Of a DNA stretch of 64,000 nt, positions 7,972-17,668 are shown piece after piece. The DNA lies in assembly GCF_900148515.1 (NCBI RefSeq), contig NZ_FRXN01000003.1, positions 414,757 through 478,756 of the forward strand. Reading direction: 5' to 3'. The position numbers and the translations under genes were made by a program. Numbering within the stretch: position 1 is the stretch's first letter; every line of letters starts with the position of its first letter. The stretch comes from Algoriphagus zhangzhouensis. GTDB lineage: Bacteria > Bacteroidota > Bacteroidia > Cytophagales > Cyclobacteriaceae. The notes beneath the pieces were generated by a model. That model worked only from the letters and a program-made list of their open reading frames with translations, ran no database searches and had not been told where the DNA came from.

Positions 7972-10900
7972 TGGAAAAGAACGCGAAAGTTACGGAATTT
8001 TTACACAAAGCCTTTCGAATACTCCTTTGGGTAATCTTTGGCTTACTTTTGAGCTTCTTAAGTATTGCATTGTTGCTTCAAATGGCGTCGGTTCAAAACT
8101 GGGCCATAGATAAAGTAACCAATTATCTCAATAAAGATTCCCAATTCACCACATCAATTGGACATATTGATCTCAATTGGTGGGACGCCCTTTCCCTCAG
8201 CAATTTAGAAATCAAAGATCATCATGACAGTACTATGATTGCTGCGCAAAAAGCAATGGTAGACTTTCAACTCGGTTCGTTGATTGGCTCGGGGACTCCC
8301 TCACTTGACAATGTAAGATTAGAAGAATCCAATGTTCAGCTAATTACTCATGAAGGTGATAGTACCATGAATATCAATTTGTGGGCGACTGAACTCTCAA
8401 AGTTATTTGGCTCTAGCGGAAGTTCAGGGAGTTCTTCCTTTGGAATCGGTCAAATCGAAATACGGAATTCCAAGTTTGCATTAGTGAATTACAATTCCGA
8501 ACCGATCACTGATGGATTGGACTACAACCGCATGAGGTTTGTCAATTTAGCGGCAAGTGCATCAGATTTTTTAATCGAAGGAAGCGAGATTCAAATCAAC
8601 ATTGGACTATTATCTGGATTAGAATCAGGATCGGGTTTAAATATAAAGGAACTAAAAACAGATTTGACTTTTGCTCCTGAATTTTTGGAGTTTGATAAAT
8701 TAAATCTGATCACCAACAAAAGTCATATCAAAGATTTCTTGAGATTTGAATATGCCAGTACCTCTTCATTCTCTGATTTTTTGACCAAAGTGGTCATCAT
8801 AGCGAATATGGAAGAGACGATTTTAAGTTTGGATGATTTAAGATTTTTCGCCCCTACCCTTCCTAATATCAACGATGAAATCATCCTAACAGGAGCTGTA
8901 AAAGGTCCGGTTTCGGATTTGAGATCCGAGGAGTTTTTGTTAAGAATTGGCAAGAAAACTGAAATTTTTGGAGCATTCAGATTAGATGGACTTCCTGATA
9001 TAGAAGACACCTACATCAATCTTTCTCTTCAAAACTCTACATTAAATGCCACAGATCTTGCTCCCTACTTATCAGACAATATTCAGGAAGAGATTTTAAA
9101 ATTCGGCACTATTAGATTGAATGCCGATTTCGCTGGATACCTAAGCCGATTTGATACGAACGGACAATTCCAAACTAGCATTGGGGATATAGATGGTAGA
9201 GTGAATTTCGAACAGAAAAACGGTTCCAACAAGGTAGTTTCCAATGTAACCATCAAAGAATTGGACCTAGGTAAGATTACCAATTCACCAGATGTATTCC
9301 AAAAAGTCAGCTTGGAAGGAAATGTGAATCTGGAAGGAAAAAGTCGAGACGACATCTTGATCGGATTGGATGCAGTAATTTCCAAAATTGGAGTCAAAGG
9401 ATACAATTATTCCAACATTCAAACAGATGCTAATTACGGATTGGATCTTTTTGAGGGACATTTAGCCATCAATGACCCAAACTTGAAACTGAATGGACGT
9501 GGAACGATCAATTTGAGAGATACCTCTGAGGCTATCAACATCAATGTTCAACTGGATACAGCTAATCTAACCACGCTTAACCTTTCCGAAAAAGCCACCT
9601 TCGTTTCCGGTGAACTTCAAATGGACACTAAAGGAATCAATGTAGATGACTTGACGGGGATCATGAGGGTCAAGGACTTGGCTATTGGGTACGATGGCAG
9701 ATTTTTGGAAGTAGGTGATTTTTATTTCCAATCCCTTTTTGCCGGAGGAACACGCACGATGTCTCTCAATTCTGATTACTTGGTGGCAGGTGCTTCCGGT
9801 CATTTTGCCATTGAACAAATGATGAAAGACTTTCCTGTTCTCTACAATCAGTATTTGGCTATCCTTTTTAAGCAAGAACAACCAGTTGCAGACATTGAGG
9901 AATACTTCAATCAAGAATATAAAATCGACCTAAATATTCGACTTTTGGACATTAATCCAATTGTCCAGCTATTTCAACCGGATTATTACATTTCTAAAAA
10001 CACCTTACTTGAAGGTGCCTTTTACCAAACGGCGGAAAACACAATTTTCAACTTTTTCACTTCTATTGATACCTTGCAATATCAATCCAATGTTGCAAGA
10101 GATGTTAATATAGATTTTAACACCTCCAAATTGATCAACAGTGAGGACATTTTGGCTTCTTTTTACATCTTTTCCAAAAACCAAAACCTAGGCACCTCCT
10201 TGGAATTTAGCAACTTTGGATTTGAAGCAATTTGGAATAATGACGCACTGAATCTTGACTTTGCCTTGGATCAGGATTCAACTCAAAGTAGTGCCCGAAT
10301 TAAGGCTGAAGCTCGTTTTTCTCCTGACCAAACAGCACTTTCTTTCGAACCTTCCCAATTGATCGTGTTGGGTAATGAGTGGAAATTTGACCCCGAAAAT
10401 GAAATTTTGTTACAATCTGAGGGGATTAGTTTCAATAATGTTGTCCTCCAGTCTAAAAAACAAGTCATCGATATTGAAGGGGTTTTAGGCAATGACGCAG
10501 AAGATCAGCTTTATGCCACGATCCTAAATGTCAACGCAAACATCTTAAACACCCTAACCCCTCAGGAGTATAATGGTAGGATCAATGGGCAATTAATTCT
10601 CTCGAATGCTGAAACCGGAAGTCGAAATATCCGATCTGAAATCAAAGTAGATTCCCTTCAAATCAATGAGATCCCTATCGGCAATCTTTTGGCAAATGCC
10701 CATTTGAATGACAGTACTCTTGTATTGAATTTAGAAAATGAATTGAATGGGAAGAAGACCATCAATCTGGGAGGAAACCTATTTTTAGCAGATCAAATAT
10801 TTGATTTAAATGGAAACCTCAATAATGCCGAAATGGCCATTTTTGAGCCATTCCTTTCCAATTACATATCGAATTTGGGAGGAACCATCTCTGGAAAAAT

Positions 10901-12584
10901 TCAACTAAAAGGTAATGCCAGTAACCCACAGCTGCTTGGCCAGGGAAATTTCAATCAAGGAAGACTACGAGTCAATTACTTAAACACTCCATACCAATTG
11001 GATGGTGGGTTTATTTTTGAACCAGGAGAAATTAGTTTCGACAGATTAGTAGCCAAAGATCTCAATGGGAACACCGCTAACCTTTCCGGAGGTCTCAAAT
11101 ATCAGGGCCTTGAAGACATTGTATTGGATATCAATGCTAAGCTGAACAATTTCCAAGTTCTAAACACCTCCAAAAGGGACAATGAAGTATTTTACGGCTT
11201 AGCATTCGTAACGGGGACAATTGATATTGTTGGTTCAACTTCAAATTTGGATATTAATGCAAGAGCTACAAGTGAAGCAAATACTCGCATTTACATTCCT
11301 TTGAGTAGCAACAATGATCAGGTCAGCGAGGAATACATCCATTTCATCAATATTCAGGATACGGTTCGGATTCAAGAGCTGGCTGATGAAGTCAACCGAC
11401 TCAATATCGAAAATGTGAGAATGAATTTCGTTCTGGATTTGACCCCAGACGCCTATGCGGAAATCATTATTGACCCTCGAACTGATGAAAAAATCTCTGG
11501 TAGAGGACGAGGCGTTTTGACTCTGGGAATTGATACCCAAGGAAACTTCTCCCTCTCTGGATCCTATGAAATCACGCAGGCGACTTATGATTTCTCCCTA
11601 TACAACGTTCTTAAGAAAGAGTTTCAGGTAGAACCCGGAGGTAGAATCACTTGGTATGGAGATCCCTATCAAGGGGTCATGAACCTGAAAGCAAAATATA
11701 CCGAATCTGTTTCCGTATCTCCTTTGTTGGCTACAAGCACTACTCAAGATCAGCAAAGTAGCGTGGCAAACAGAAGGTATCCTGTGGATGTCATCATGAA
11801 TTTGAATGGAGAATTACTTTCTCCAGATATTACTTTCGGATTCGATTTCTCTCAATTCCCGAATAACGGTGATATCCAAACTGCTATTTCTTCTTTCCAA
11901 TCTCGAATAGCCAATGATGAACAGGAAATGAACAGACAGGTGTTCTCCGTCATCATGACCCGATCTCTTTCACCAGAAGGTCAATTTGCTGGAGTAAATA
12001 CAATTTCCAGCAGTTTGGGTCAGTTGATATCATCTCAACTCAATTCATTTATTGGACAAATGGATAAGAACTTGGAAGTCAATGTGGATTTAGCATCCCT
12101 GGATCAAAACGCATTGGAAACATTCCAATTGAGTGTGGCTTATACATTCTTGGATGGAAGACTAAGGGTATCAAGAGACGGTGGATTTACTGACAATACC
12201 GGAAATGCGGATGCAGCTTCTATCATTGGAGATTGGCAAGCCGAATACCTTTTGACAGATGACGGAGTCTATAGAATCCGTATATTCAATCGCAACAATT
12301 TTAATACATTTACCTCGCTCTCACTTTCCAAAAATGTGGCGACTTACGGAGTTTCAGTTTCTCAAAACGTCTCCTTTAACTCCTTCTCTGAGCTTTTTGA
12401 AAAAATTACCAGAAAGAAACAAAAAGCAGATCCTTTGTACGAAGATTCAGACAATTATCTAAGATATAACCGGGACGGTAGCGAAAACTGGAAACCAATA
12501 AATCTAGACAAGATCGAAGAGAGATTGGATTCATTGAAACAAAACAAAGAGCAATTTTTGTATCTAAAAGAGGAAGAAGATTAA
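7971..12584 (+). CDS. tamB: TamB-like translocation and assembly module protein
   Basis: A 1537-residue inner-membrane-anchored periplasmic protein. One N-terminal transmembrane helix (about residues 14-36) is followed by a very long beta-helical region rich in repeats, and a C-terminal DUF490/TamB domain (about residues 1130-1490). It probably bridges the inner and outer membranes and carries lipid or assists outer-membrane protein assembly. The start is TTG at 7971: an in-frame TAG lies three codons upstream and the next start-like codons fall inside or after the membrane helix. That first base is also the first base of divergent tsaD, so each promoter must lie in the other gene. No tamA-like gene is adjacent. 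Confidence 0.88.
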   Translation: MEKNAKVTEFLHKAFRILLWVIFGLLLSFLSIALLLQMASVQNWAIDKVTNYLNKDSQFTTSIGHIDLNWWDALSLSNLEIKDHHDSTMIAAQKAMVDFQLGSLIGSGTPSLDNVRLEESNVQLITHEGDSTMNINLWATELSKLFGSSGSSGSSSFGIGQIEIRNSKFALVNYNSEPITDGLDYNRMRFVNLAASASDFLIEGSEIQINIGLLSGLESGSGLNIKELKTDLTFAPEFLEFDKLNLITNKSHIKDFLRFEYASTSSFSDFLTKVVIIANMEETILSLDDLRFFAPTLPNINDEIILTGAVKGPVSDLRSEEFLLRIGKKTEIFGAFRLDGLPDIEDTYINLSLQNSTLNATDLAPYLSDNIQEEILKFGTIRLNADFAGYLSRFDTNGQFQTSIGDIDGRVNFEQKNGSNKVVSNVTIKELDLGKITNSPDVFQKVSLEGNVNLEGKSRDDILIGLDAVISKIGVKGYNYSNIQTDANYGLDLFEGHLAINDPNLKLNGRGTINLRDTSEAININVQLDTANLTTLNLSEKATFVSGELQMDTKGINVDDLTGIMRVKDLAIGYDGRFLEVGDFYFQSLFAGGTRTMSLNSDYLVAGASGHFAIEQMMKDFPVLYNQYLAILFKQEQPVADIEEYFNQEYKIDLNIRLLDINPIVQLFQPDYYISKNTLLEGAFYQTAENTIFNFFTSIDTLQYQSNVARDVNIDFNTSKLINSEDILASFYIFSKNQNLGTSLEFSNFGFEAIWNNDALNLDFALDQDSTQSSARIKAEARFSPDQTALSFEPSQLIVLGNEWKFDPENEILLQSEGISFNNVVLQSKKQVIDIEGVLGNDAEDQLYATILNVNANILNTLTPQEYNGRINGQLILSNAETGSRNIRSEIKVDSLQINEIPIGNLLANAHLNDSTLVLNLENELNGKKTINLGGNLFLADQIFDLNGNLNNAEMAIFEPFLSNYISNLGGTISGKIQLKGNASNPQLLGQGNFNQGRLRVNYLNTPYQLDGGFIFEPGEISFDRLVAKDLNGNTANLSGGLKYQGLEDIVLDINAKLNNFQVLNTSKRDNEVFYGLAFVTGTIDIVGSTSNLDINARATSEANTRIYIPLSSNNDQVSEEYIHFINIQDTVRIQELADEVNRLNIENVRMNFVLDLTPDAYAEIIIDPRTDEKISGRGRGVLTLGIDTQGNFSLSGSYEITQATYDFSLYNVLKKEFQVEPGGRITWYGDPYQGVMNLKAKYTESVSVSPLLATSTTQDQQSSVANRRYPVDVIMNLNGELLSPDITFGFDFSQFPNNGDIQTAISSFQSRIANDEQEMNRQVFSVIMTRSLSPEGQFAGVNTISSSLGQLISSQLNSFIGQMDKNLEVNVDLASLDQNALETFQLSVAYTFLDGRLRVSRDGGFTDNTGNADAASIIGDWQAEYLLTDDGVYRIRIFNRNNFNTFTSLSLSKNVATYGVSVSQNVSFNSFSELFEKITRKKQKADPLYEDSDNYLRYNRDGSENWKPINLDKIEERLDSLKQNKEQFLYLKEEED

Positions 12585-12625
12585 ACAATTCATCCAGTTT
12601 TGAGCTTTTCTCTAAAAGCCTTTTT

Positions 12626-13921
12626 ATGCAAAAAATTTCAATTTTCTGGTTTCGTAGGGATCTCAGATTAGAGGACAATACCGGATTATACTACGCTCTT
12701 CAACAAGAAGAAAATATCCTTCCAATTTTCATTTTTGACACGAACATCCTTGATAAATTATCCAATAGGAAGGATGCGAGAGTAGAGTTCATCCTAGATC
12801 AATTGAAAAGCCTGAGCAAAGAATTGGAAGAAAAAGGAAGTTCTTTACTCATCAAAATAGGTAAACCCATTGAGGTTTACGAGGAGCTTTTGGGGCAATA
12901 TAAAATACAGTCTGTCTACACCAATCGCGATTATGAACCCTATGCCAAGGAAAGAGATCAGGCTGTTGAAAAGCTTTTAAAAGAAAAAGGAGCTGATTTT
13001 TACACATTCAAAGATCAGATGATTTTTGAACCGGGTGAAGTGTTAAATGGATCTGGAGAATTCTACAAAGTTTTCACCCCTTACAGTCGAGTTTGGAAGG
13101 AAAAATTCCAAAATCAGAAAATTGAACTTCTCTCCTATTTCCATTGGAAAAATCTATTTCAGACATCAACTTTTGAGGTACCCAGTCTCGATGATTTAGG
13201 ATTTGAAAGTACAGAAATCAAAATCCCATCAAAATCTTGGGAGGAAGATCTGATTTCCAAATACAACCAAACCAGAGATTTTCCAGCTCAAAAAGGAACG
13301 AGTAGATTGGGGATCCATCTTCGATTTGGAACTATTTCCATCAAAAAATTGGCTTTGGAAACTGCACCCCTCAACGATACTTTCCTAAATGAATTGATCT
13401 GGAGAGAGTTCTACATGACTATTTTGGCTTTTTGTCCAGAAGTGGTAGACAAGGCGTTCAAGCCAGCATATGATAGAATCCCTTGGAGAAATAATGAGGA
13501 GGATTTTAAGGCTTGGTGTGAAGGAAAAACAGGATATCCTATCGTGGATGCGGGGATGAGAGAACTCAATGCAACTGGTTACATGCACAATCGAGTACGA
13601 ATGATCGTCGCTTCTTTCTTAACCAAACACTTACTGATCGACTGGAGATGGGGAGAAACCTATTTTGCAGAAAAACTTTTGGATTTTGAACTTGCTTCCA
13701 ATAATGGCGGTTGGCAATGGGCGGCTGGCACAGGAACAGATGCACAACCTTATTTCCGAGTTTTCAATCCCGAGTCTCAAACTGAGAAATTTGACAAAGA
13801 GTTGAAGTATATCAAGAAATGGGTGCCAGAATTAGGCACAAAAGATTACCCAAAACCCATCGTAGATCATAAATTTGCTAGGCAAAGAGCAATTGATACG
13901 TACAAACAAGCATTGGATTAA
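12626..13921 (+). CDS. Deoxyribodipyrimidine photolyase / cryptochrome
   Basis: A 431-residue photolyase-family flavoprotein. The N-terminal FWFRRDLRLEDNTGLYYAL block is the alpha/beta antenna domain. The C-terminal FAD domain has LNELIWREFYM, GYPIVDAGMRELNATGYMHNR and LASNNGGWQWAAGTGTDAQPYFRVFNP. The NGGWQWAAGTG motif is typical of class I CPD photolyases, so light-driven repair of cyclobutane dimers is the likely role. The length is slightly short of the usual 460-470 residues but no domain appears missing. The stop overlaps the next start (TAATG). Confidence 0.93.
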   Translation: MQKISIFWFRRDLRLEDNTGLYYALQQEENILPIFIFDTNILDKLSNRKDARVEFILDQLKSLSKELEEKGSSLLIKIGKPIEVYEELLGQYKIQSVYTNRDYEPYAKERDQAVEKLLKEKGADFYTFKDQMIFEPGEVLNGSGEFYKVFTPYSRVWKEKFQNQKIELLSYFHWKNLFQTSTFEVPSLDDLGFESTEIKIPSKSWEEDLISKYNQTRDFPAQKGTSRLGIHLRFGTISIKKLALETAPLNDTFLNELIWREFYMTILAFCPEVVDKAFKPAYDRIPWRNNEEDFKAWCEGKTGYPIVDAGMRELNATGYMHNRVRMIVASFLTKHLLIDWRWGETYFAEKLLDFELASNNGGWQWAAGTGTDAQPYFRVFNPESQTEKFDKELKYIKKWVPELGTKDYPKPIVDHKFARQRAIDTYKQALD

Positions 13922-14871
13922 TGAATATTGGTGATAAAGTCCGTCTCCTCCACGGTAAAGAAGAAGGAATCATCCGCAAAATTTCAAATAGCGGAAGAAT
14001 TGAAGTTGAAATTGAGGACGGGTTTATTATCCCAGCCATGAAGTCCGAGGCAGTTGTGATTTCAGAAGCTGAAAAAGCGCACTTTGGAACTATCAGTGAA
14101 ATCGAGGAAAAAACAGAAACGCCAGTTGCTATTTCTGCCCCCAAAGATCAGGGAATCTATTTGGCATTCGTGCCAATCAATGATCAAAATCTGAGTCTTT
14201 ATATCATCAATGATAGCCGTCAGGAGTATTTAATTCATGGATCTGAAGTTTTTGGCCCAAATCAGAGAACGCTTTTGGCAGAAACTGTAAAACCAGGTAT
14301 TGCTAAAAAATTTGATGATCGACTTCTAAAAGAAATGGATCAGTGGCCAAGCTTTCTTCTTCGTTTTTTCCCTGTTCAAAATCGATTGGAAAAAGCTATT
14401 CCTCCTTTTGAGCGCCAAATCAAAATAAAAGCAACTCAATTCTTCAAGCATTTGAGCAAAGCTCCATTTTTGAATAAGTCAGCTTATTTGTTCCATATGG
14501 AGAATTCTACTCAGGAATTGGACATTCGGGCATTGAATTCGGAATTAGAAAAACTTTCTCCTAAACCAGAGGACACTCCGGTCAAAAAACCGGCAAGAAG
14601 TATCGATTTGCATATCGAAGAATTGGTAGAAAATCATTCGAAAATGAGCAATTCTGAGAAATTGAGAATTCAGTTGGAGACTTTTGATAAAAAATTGGAC
14701 CAAGCTATCCAATCTGGAATGGACGAAATCACCTTCATCCATGGACTAGGAAATGGAGTTCTGCGAAAAGAAATTCACAAGCGCTTGAGTCAAATCGGAA
14801 ATATTAAGTACTTTCAGGATACGCAGAAAGACCAGTGGGGCTACGGGGCCACCTTGGTAAGAATCTCCTAA
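13921..14871 (+). CDS. DUF2027 and Smr domain protein (MutS2-related)
   Basis: A 316-residue protein made of an N-terminal small beta domain (MNIGDKVRLLHGKEEGIIRKI), a DUF2027-type middle (about residues 75-190), and a C-terminal Smr domain starting around residue 225. The Smr domain shows IDLHIEEL and the conserved FIHGLGNGVLR followed by GYGATLVRI. Smr domains nick or bind RNA/DNA, and the free-standing Bacteroidota form has no settled function. The start codon shares one base with the photolyase stop, so these two and the next gene form a compact operon. Confidence 0.88.
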   Translation: MNIGDKVRLLHGKEEGIIRKISNSGRIEVEIEDGFIIPAMKSEAVVISEAEKAHFGTISEIEEKTETPVAISAPKDQGIYLAFVPINDQNLSLYIINDSRQEYLIHGSEVFGPNQRTLLAETVKPGIAKKFDDRLLKEMDQWPSFLLRFFPVQNRLEKAIPPFERQIKIKATQFFKHLSKAPFLNKSAYLFHMENSTQELDIRALNSELEKLSPKPEDTPVKKPARSIDLHIEELVENHSKMSNSEKLRIQLETFDKKLDQAIQSGMDEITFIHGLGNGVLRKEIHKRLSQIGNIKYFQDTQKDQWGYGATLVRIS

Positions 14872-14873
14872 TT

Positions 14874-15707
14874 ATGCTTGTGAAAATTTCTCCGGTATTT
14901 CAGGTTTTCGAACAACAACACTCCGAGGCAAAGGACTTGTTTTTGGTGCTAGGTCGCCAGATCAAATCCAAAAAAGCGATCGAACTCTACCAAAAGCTGA
15001 ATTTCCTTCAGGTCTATGGAGACTTGCTAGCAAAGGTTCATTTTGAAAAAGAAGGCCTCCAATTTGATTTGTTTTCACCATTTAAAAAACTGGAGAAAAA
15101 CCTCAAAAAGATCAATCACCTCAAGATTGTAGAAAAAGGAGTCAAACTTAGAGAGACTAACAAAACGCTGACTTTCAATACCTACAGCGCTTATTTAGAT
15201 AAACATAAAAAGGGGCTTTACAATGAAACCTTTGACATGGTCATTGGTAGTTCGCTAAAGCATTGGGATGAATTCCTTGCGAAATCCCAACATGCCAGCA
15301 AAGGAATCAAACCTCTGATGATCAATACCGCGATCAATCAATTGATTCAAGAGGAGCTGGAATTTTTCCAGTTGGAGAAAAGAAAAGGAATGGACAGCAA
15401 GGCATTCAAAGATCTTTTCGAAGGTCTGAGAAAAATCATCATGCTCGAAAACCTGTTGCTACACCTAGGCTTTAATTCGATCTTTATTGACCAAATTCAT
15501 GCTGAAATGGAGTCATTGAAGGAGAACTTGAAAGTTTGGTATGCCAATCATCTAGAGCTACAGTCCCTTACTTATTTTCTAAGTGACAAAGAGCAAGTGG
15601 GCAAAAAATATCTGGAATGGGTAAAAGAACTCCATGAAGAAAAGAAAAGCCTGTCTTCCAAAGTTGAAAAACAGGCTCAAAAGTTATTTCAAAAGATTCT
15701 GACCTAA
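14874..15707 (+). CDS. Hypothetical protein, conserved helical
   Basis: A protein of 277 residues if started at ATG 14874, two bases after the upstream stop codon. An earlier in-frame ATG at 14835 lies within the Smr gene and is less likely. I do not recognise the family. It is soluble, strongly helical and rich in K, E and L, with repeated heptad-like runs (for example around residues 55-85 and 215-270), and has no signal peptide or membrane segment. It is the last gene of the photolyase-Smr operon and converges on the PLP-enzyme gene with no spacer at all: its stop ends at 15707 and the other stop begins at 15708. Confidence 0.7.
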   Translation: MLVKISPVFQVFEQQHSEAKDLFLVLGRQIKSKKAIELYQKLNFLQVYGDLLAKVHFEKEGLQFDLFSPFKKLEKNLKKINHLKIVEKGVKLRETNKTLTFNTYSAYLDKHKKGLYNETFDMVIGSSLKHWDEFLAKSQHASKGIKPLMINTAINQLIQEELEFFQLEKRKGMDSKAFKDLFEGLRKIIMLENLLLHLGFNSIFIDQIHAEMESLKENLKVWYANHLELQSLTYFLSDKEQVGKKYLEWVKELHEEKKSLSSKVEKQAQKLFQKILT

Positions 15708-16853
15708 TTAGATTTTTGAAAGGGCATTTGCCAAATCATTTTTGAGGTCTTCAGCATCTTCAATTCCAACGCTCAATCTGATCAAGGAATCAACCAAACC
15801 CACTTTTTCTCTTTCCTCTTTAGGAATACTTGCATGAGTCATGGTAGCCGGGTGTCCGCAAAGTGATTCAACCCCACCCAATGATTCTGCCAAGGCGAAA
15901 AGCTTAAAGCTTTCCATCACTTTTACCGCATCTTCCATTTTATTTCCTATCAAGGTAAATGAAATCATCCCTCCATAGTCACGCATTTGCCTTTTGGCAA
16001 CTTCATGATTCGGATGGTCTTCAAATCCTGGCCAATACACATTGGCTACCTTTGGATGATTTTTCAAATAAGCTGCGATGGTCTTTCCATTCTGAGAATG
16101 CCTTTCCATTCTTAGGTGAAGAGTTTTGATTCCTCTTAAAACCAAGAAACAGTCCTGAGGTCCAGGAGTCGCACCACATGCATTTTGGATAAAAACCAAC
16201 TGCTTTGCTAGCTCATCATCATTGACGATCAAAGCCCCCATTACCACATCAGAATGCCCTCCCAAATATTTGGTTACTGAATGCATCACCAAATCAGCTC
16301 CAAGATCCAACGGATTCTGTAGATAAGGGGAAGCAAAGGTATTATCAACTCCAAAAATCAAGTTATGCTTTTTAGAAACTGCGGAAATCGCCTTCAAATC
16401 CACAATATTTATCATCGGGTTTGTAGGAGTTTCTGCCCAGATCATCCTGGTATTTTCATTGATTTTTTCCTCCACCGACTTCGGATCAGCCATTGGAACA
16501 AAGTGGAATTTGATTCCATATTTCTCAAAGACTTTGGTAAAAAGTCTATACGTTCCACCATACAAATCATTTGTGCTGATGATTTCATCACCCGGATTGA
16601 ATAATTTGATCACAGCGTCAATTGCTCCCAATCCCGAAGAAAAACAGATTCCATGTTTTCCATTTTCCAAAGCTGCTAAACTATTTTGGAGAGCAGTTCT
16701 GGTTGGATTATGAGTTCTAGAATATTCATAGCCCAAATGATCACCTGGTGACTTCTGCACATAGGTAGAAGTTTGGTAAATGGGCGTCATTATCGCTCCA
16801 GTTGATGGATCTGGTTCCACCCCTGCATGAATTGCTTTTGTACCGAATTTCAT
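15708..16853 (-). CDS. metB: Cystathionine gamma-synthase / PLP-dependent trans-sulfuration enzyme
   Basis: A 381-residue Cys/Met metabolism PLP enzyme of standard length. It starts KFGTKAIHAGVEPDPSTGA, has the YSRTHNPTR motif near residue 45, SSGLGAIDAV, WAETPTNP and the PLP-lysine motif SVTKYLGGHSD near residue 195. The C-terminal SLGGVESLCGHPATMTH is typical of the cystathionine gamma-synthase / gamma-lyase group. Synthase against lyase cannot be separated by motifs alone; the gene symbol is the common default. It is monocistronic on the minus strand. Confidence 0.85.
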   Translation of the reverse strand: MKFGTKAIHAGVEPDPSTGAIMTPIYQTSTYVQKSPGDHLGYEYSRTHNPTRTALQNSLAALENGKHGICFSSGLGAIDAVIKLFNPGDEIISTNDLYGGTYRLFTKVFEKYGIKFHFVPMADPKSVEEKINENTRMIWAETPTNPMINIVDLKAISAVSKKHNLIFGVDNTFASPYLQNPLDLGADLVMHSVTKYLGGHSDVVMGALIVNDDELAKQLVFIQNACGATPGPQDCFLVLRGIKTLHLRMERHSQNGKTIAAYLKNHPKVANVYWPGFEDHPNHEVAKRQMRDYGGMISFTLIGNKMEDAVKVMESFKLFALAESLGGVESLCGHPATMTHASIPKEEREKVGLVDSLIRLSVGIEDAEDLKNDLANALSKI

Positions 16854-16953
16854 GGAATTAATAATTGATTTGGTCTTATGTGCAGAAGGAAGATCCTAGA
16901 AATGAAAACTTCCTTATACTTGCACCCCGGAACATTCCGACGAACAGCCAAAT

Positions 16954-17655
16954 ATGACAAAAAAGGGCAGCATTTTCAACTTCTTTCCTGAGTACCTTCA
17001 TTTGCATCCAATAGCCTCCTTAAGTTGGTTATGGGTGGCTGTTGCCCCGGCAATCGGAAGTCTTTTGGCCTTGAAAAATTACGAACTACTTCTCCAAGTT
17101 CAGCCTCAAACCTTTATAGAACACTTACTATTTATTCTCGGTGCAGCACTTGTAATGGGGCTTGCTATTCTACCCACCACCTTCACAGCTTTACTATCAG
17201 GATTCGTCTTGGGCTGGATGGGATTATTTGACATCTTGGTGGCTTACACTCTGGCAAACGTGATAGGATATTCTCTGGGAAAAGCCACCAATGCAGATTT
17301 TCTTCAAATTTTGACTTTGAAATCACCAAGCCTGCAATCAGAAATTGATCAAAGAAAAGACAATTTGGGAAAGCTGATATTCTTTATTCGAATCAGTCCG
17401 ATCATTCCCTTTGCCATCTCCAATTTCCTTTTTGCTTCTCTTCAAATCCCTTTGAAAAAAGTCTTGATATATGGAGTTCCCGGAATGCTTCCAAGAACTG
17501 TTTTAGCTTTTCTAGCGGGAATACTTGCGAATGATTTTTTGAATGCACGAGAAAACCTCAAGGACCCATTGCAAGTTGGATTTTTGATTTTCTTTTTGGT
17601 TTTGAGCGTTTGGGGGATCTGGTATAATTGGAAAAAGGCAGGCAAGGAAAAGTGA
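16954..17655 (+). CDS. TVP38/TMEM64-type (VTT domain) membrane protein
   Basis: A 233-residue integral membrane protein with about five to six hydrophobic segments. The VTT/SNARE-associated domain core is visible as the GFVLGW...GYSLGKATN region and FFIRISPIIPFAISNFLFASLQIPLKKVLIYGVPGMLPRT, including the conserved R-x-x-P-x-x-P-F-x-x-x-N pattern. The DedA/VTT superfamily contains lipid flippases and scramblases. No specific substrate can be assigned. It is followed, 13 bp after its stop, by the end of the convergent porU2-like gene. Confidence 0.85.
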   Translation: MTKKGSIFNFFPEYLHLHPIASLSWLWVAVAPAIGSLLALKNYELLLQVQPQTFIEHLLFILGAALVMGLAILPTTFTALLSGFVLGWMGLFDILVAYTLANVIGYSLGKATNADFLQILTLKSPSLQSEIDQRKDNLGKLIFFIRISPIIPFAISNFLFASLQIPLKKVLIYGVPGMLPRTVLAFLAGILANDFLNARENLKDPLQVGFLIFFLVLSVWGIWYNWKKAGKEK

Positions 17656-17668
17656 ATATCACATTCTA

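Noticed and set aside
9567..9914. Minus-strand frames inside tamB (for example a 115-codon frame)
   Set aside because: Shadows of a well-supported 1537-codon gene, with no family motifs.
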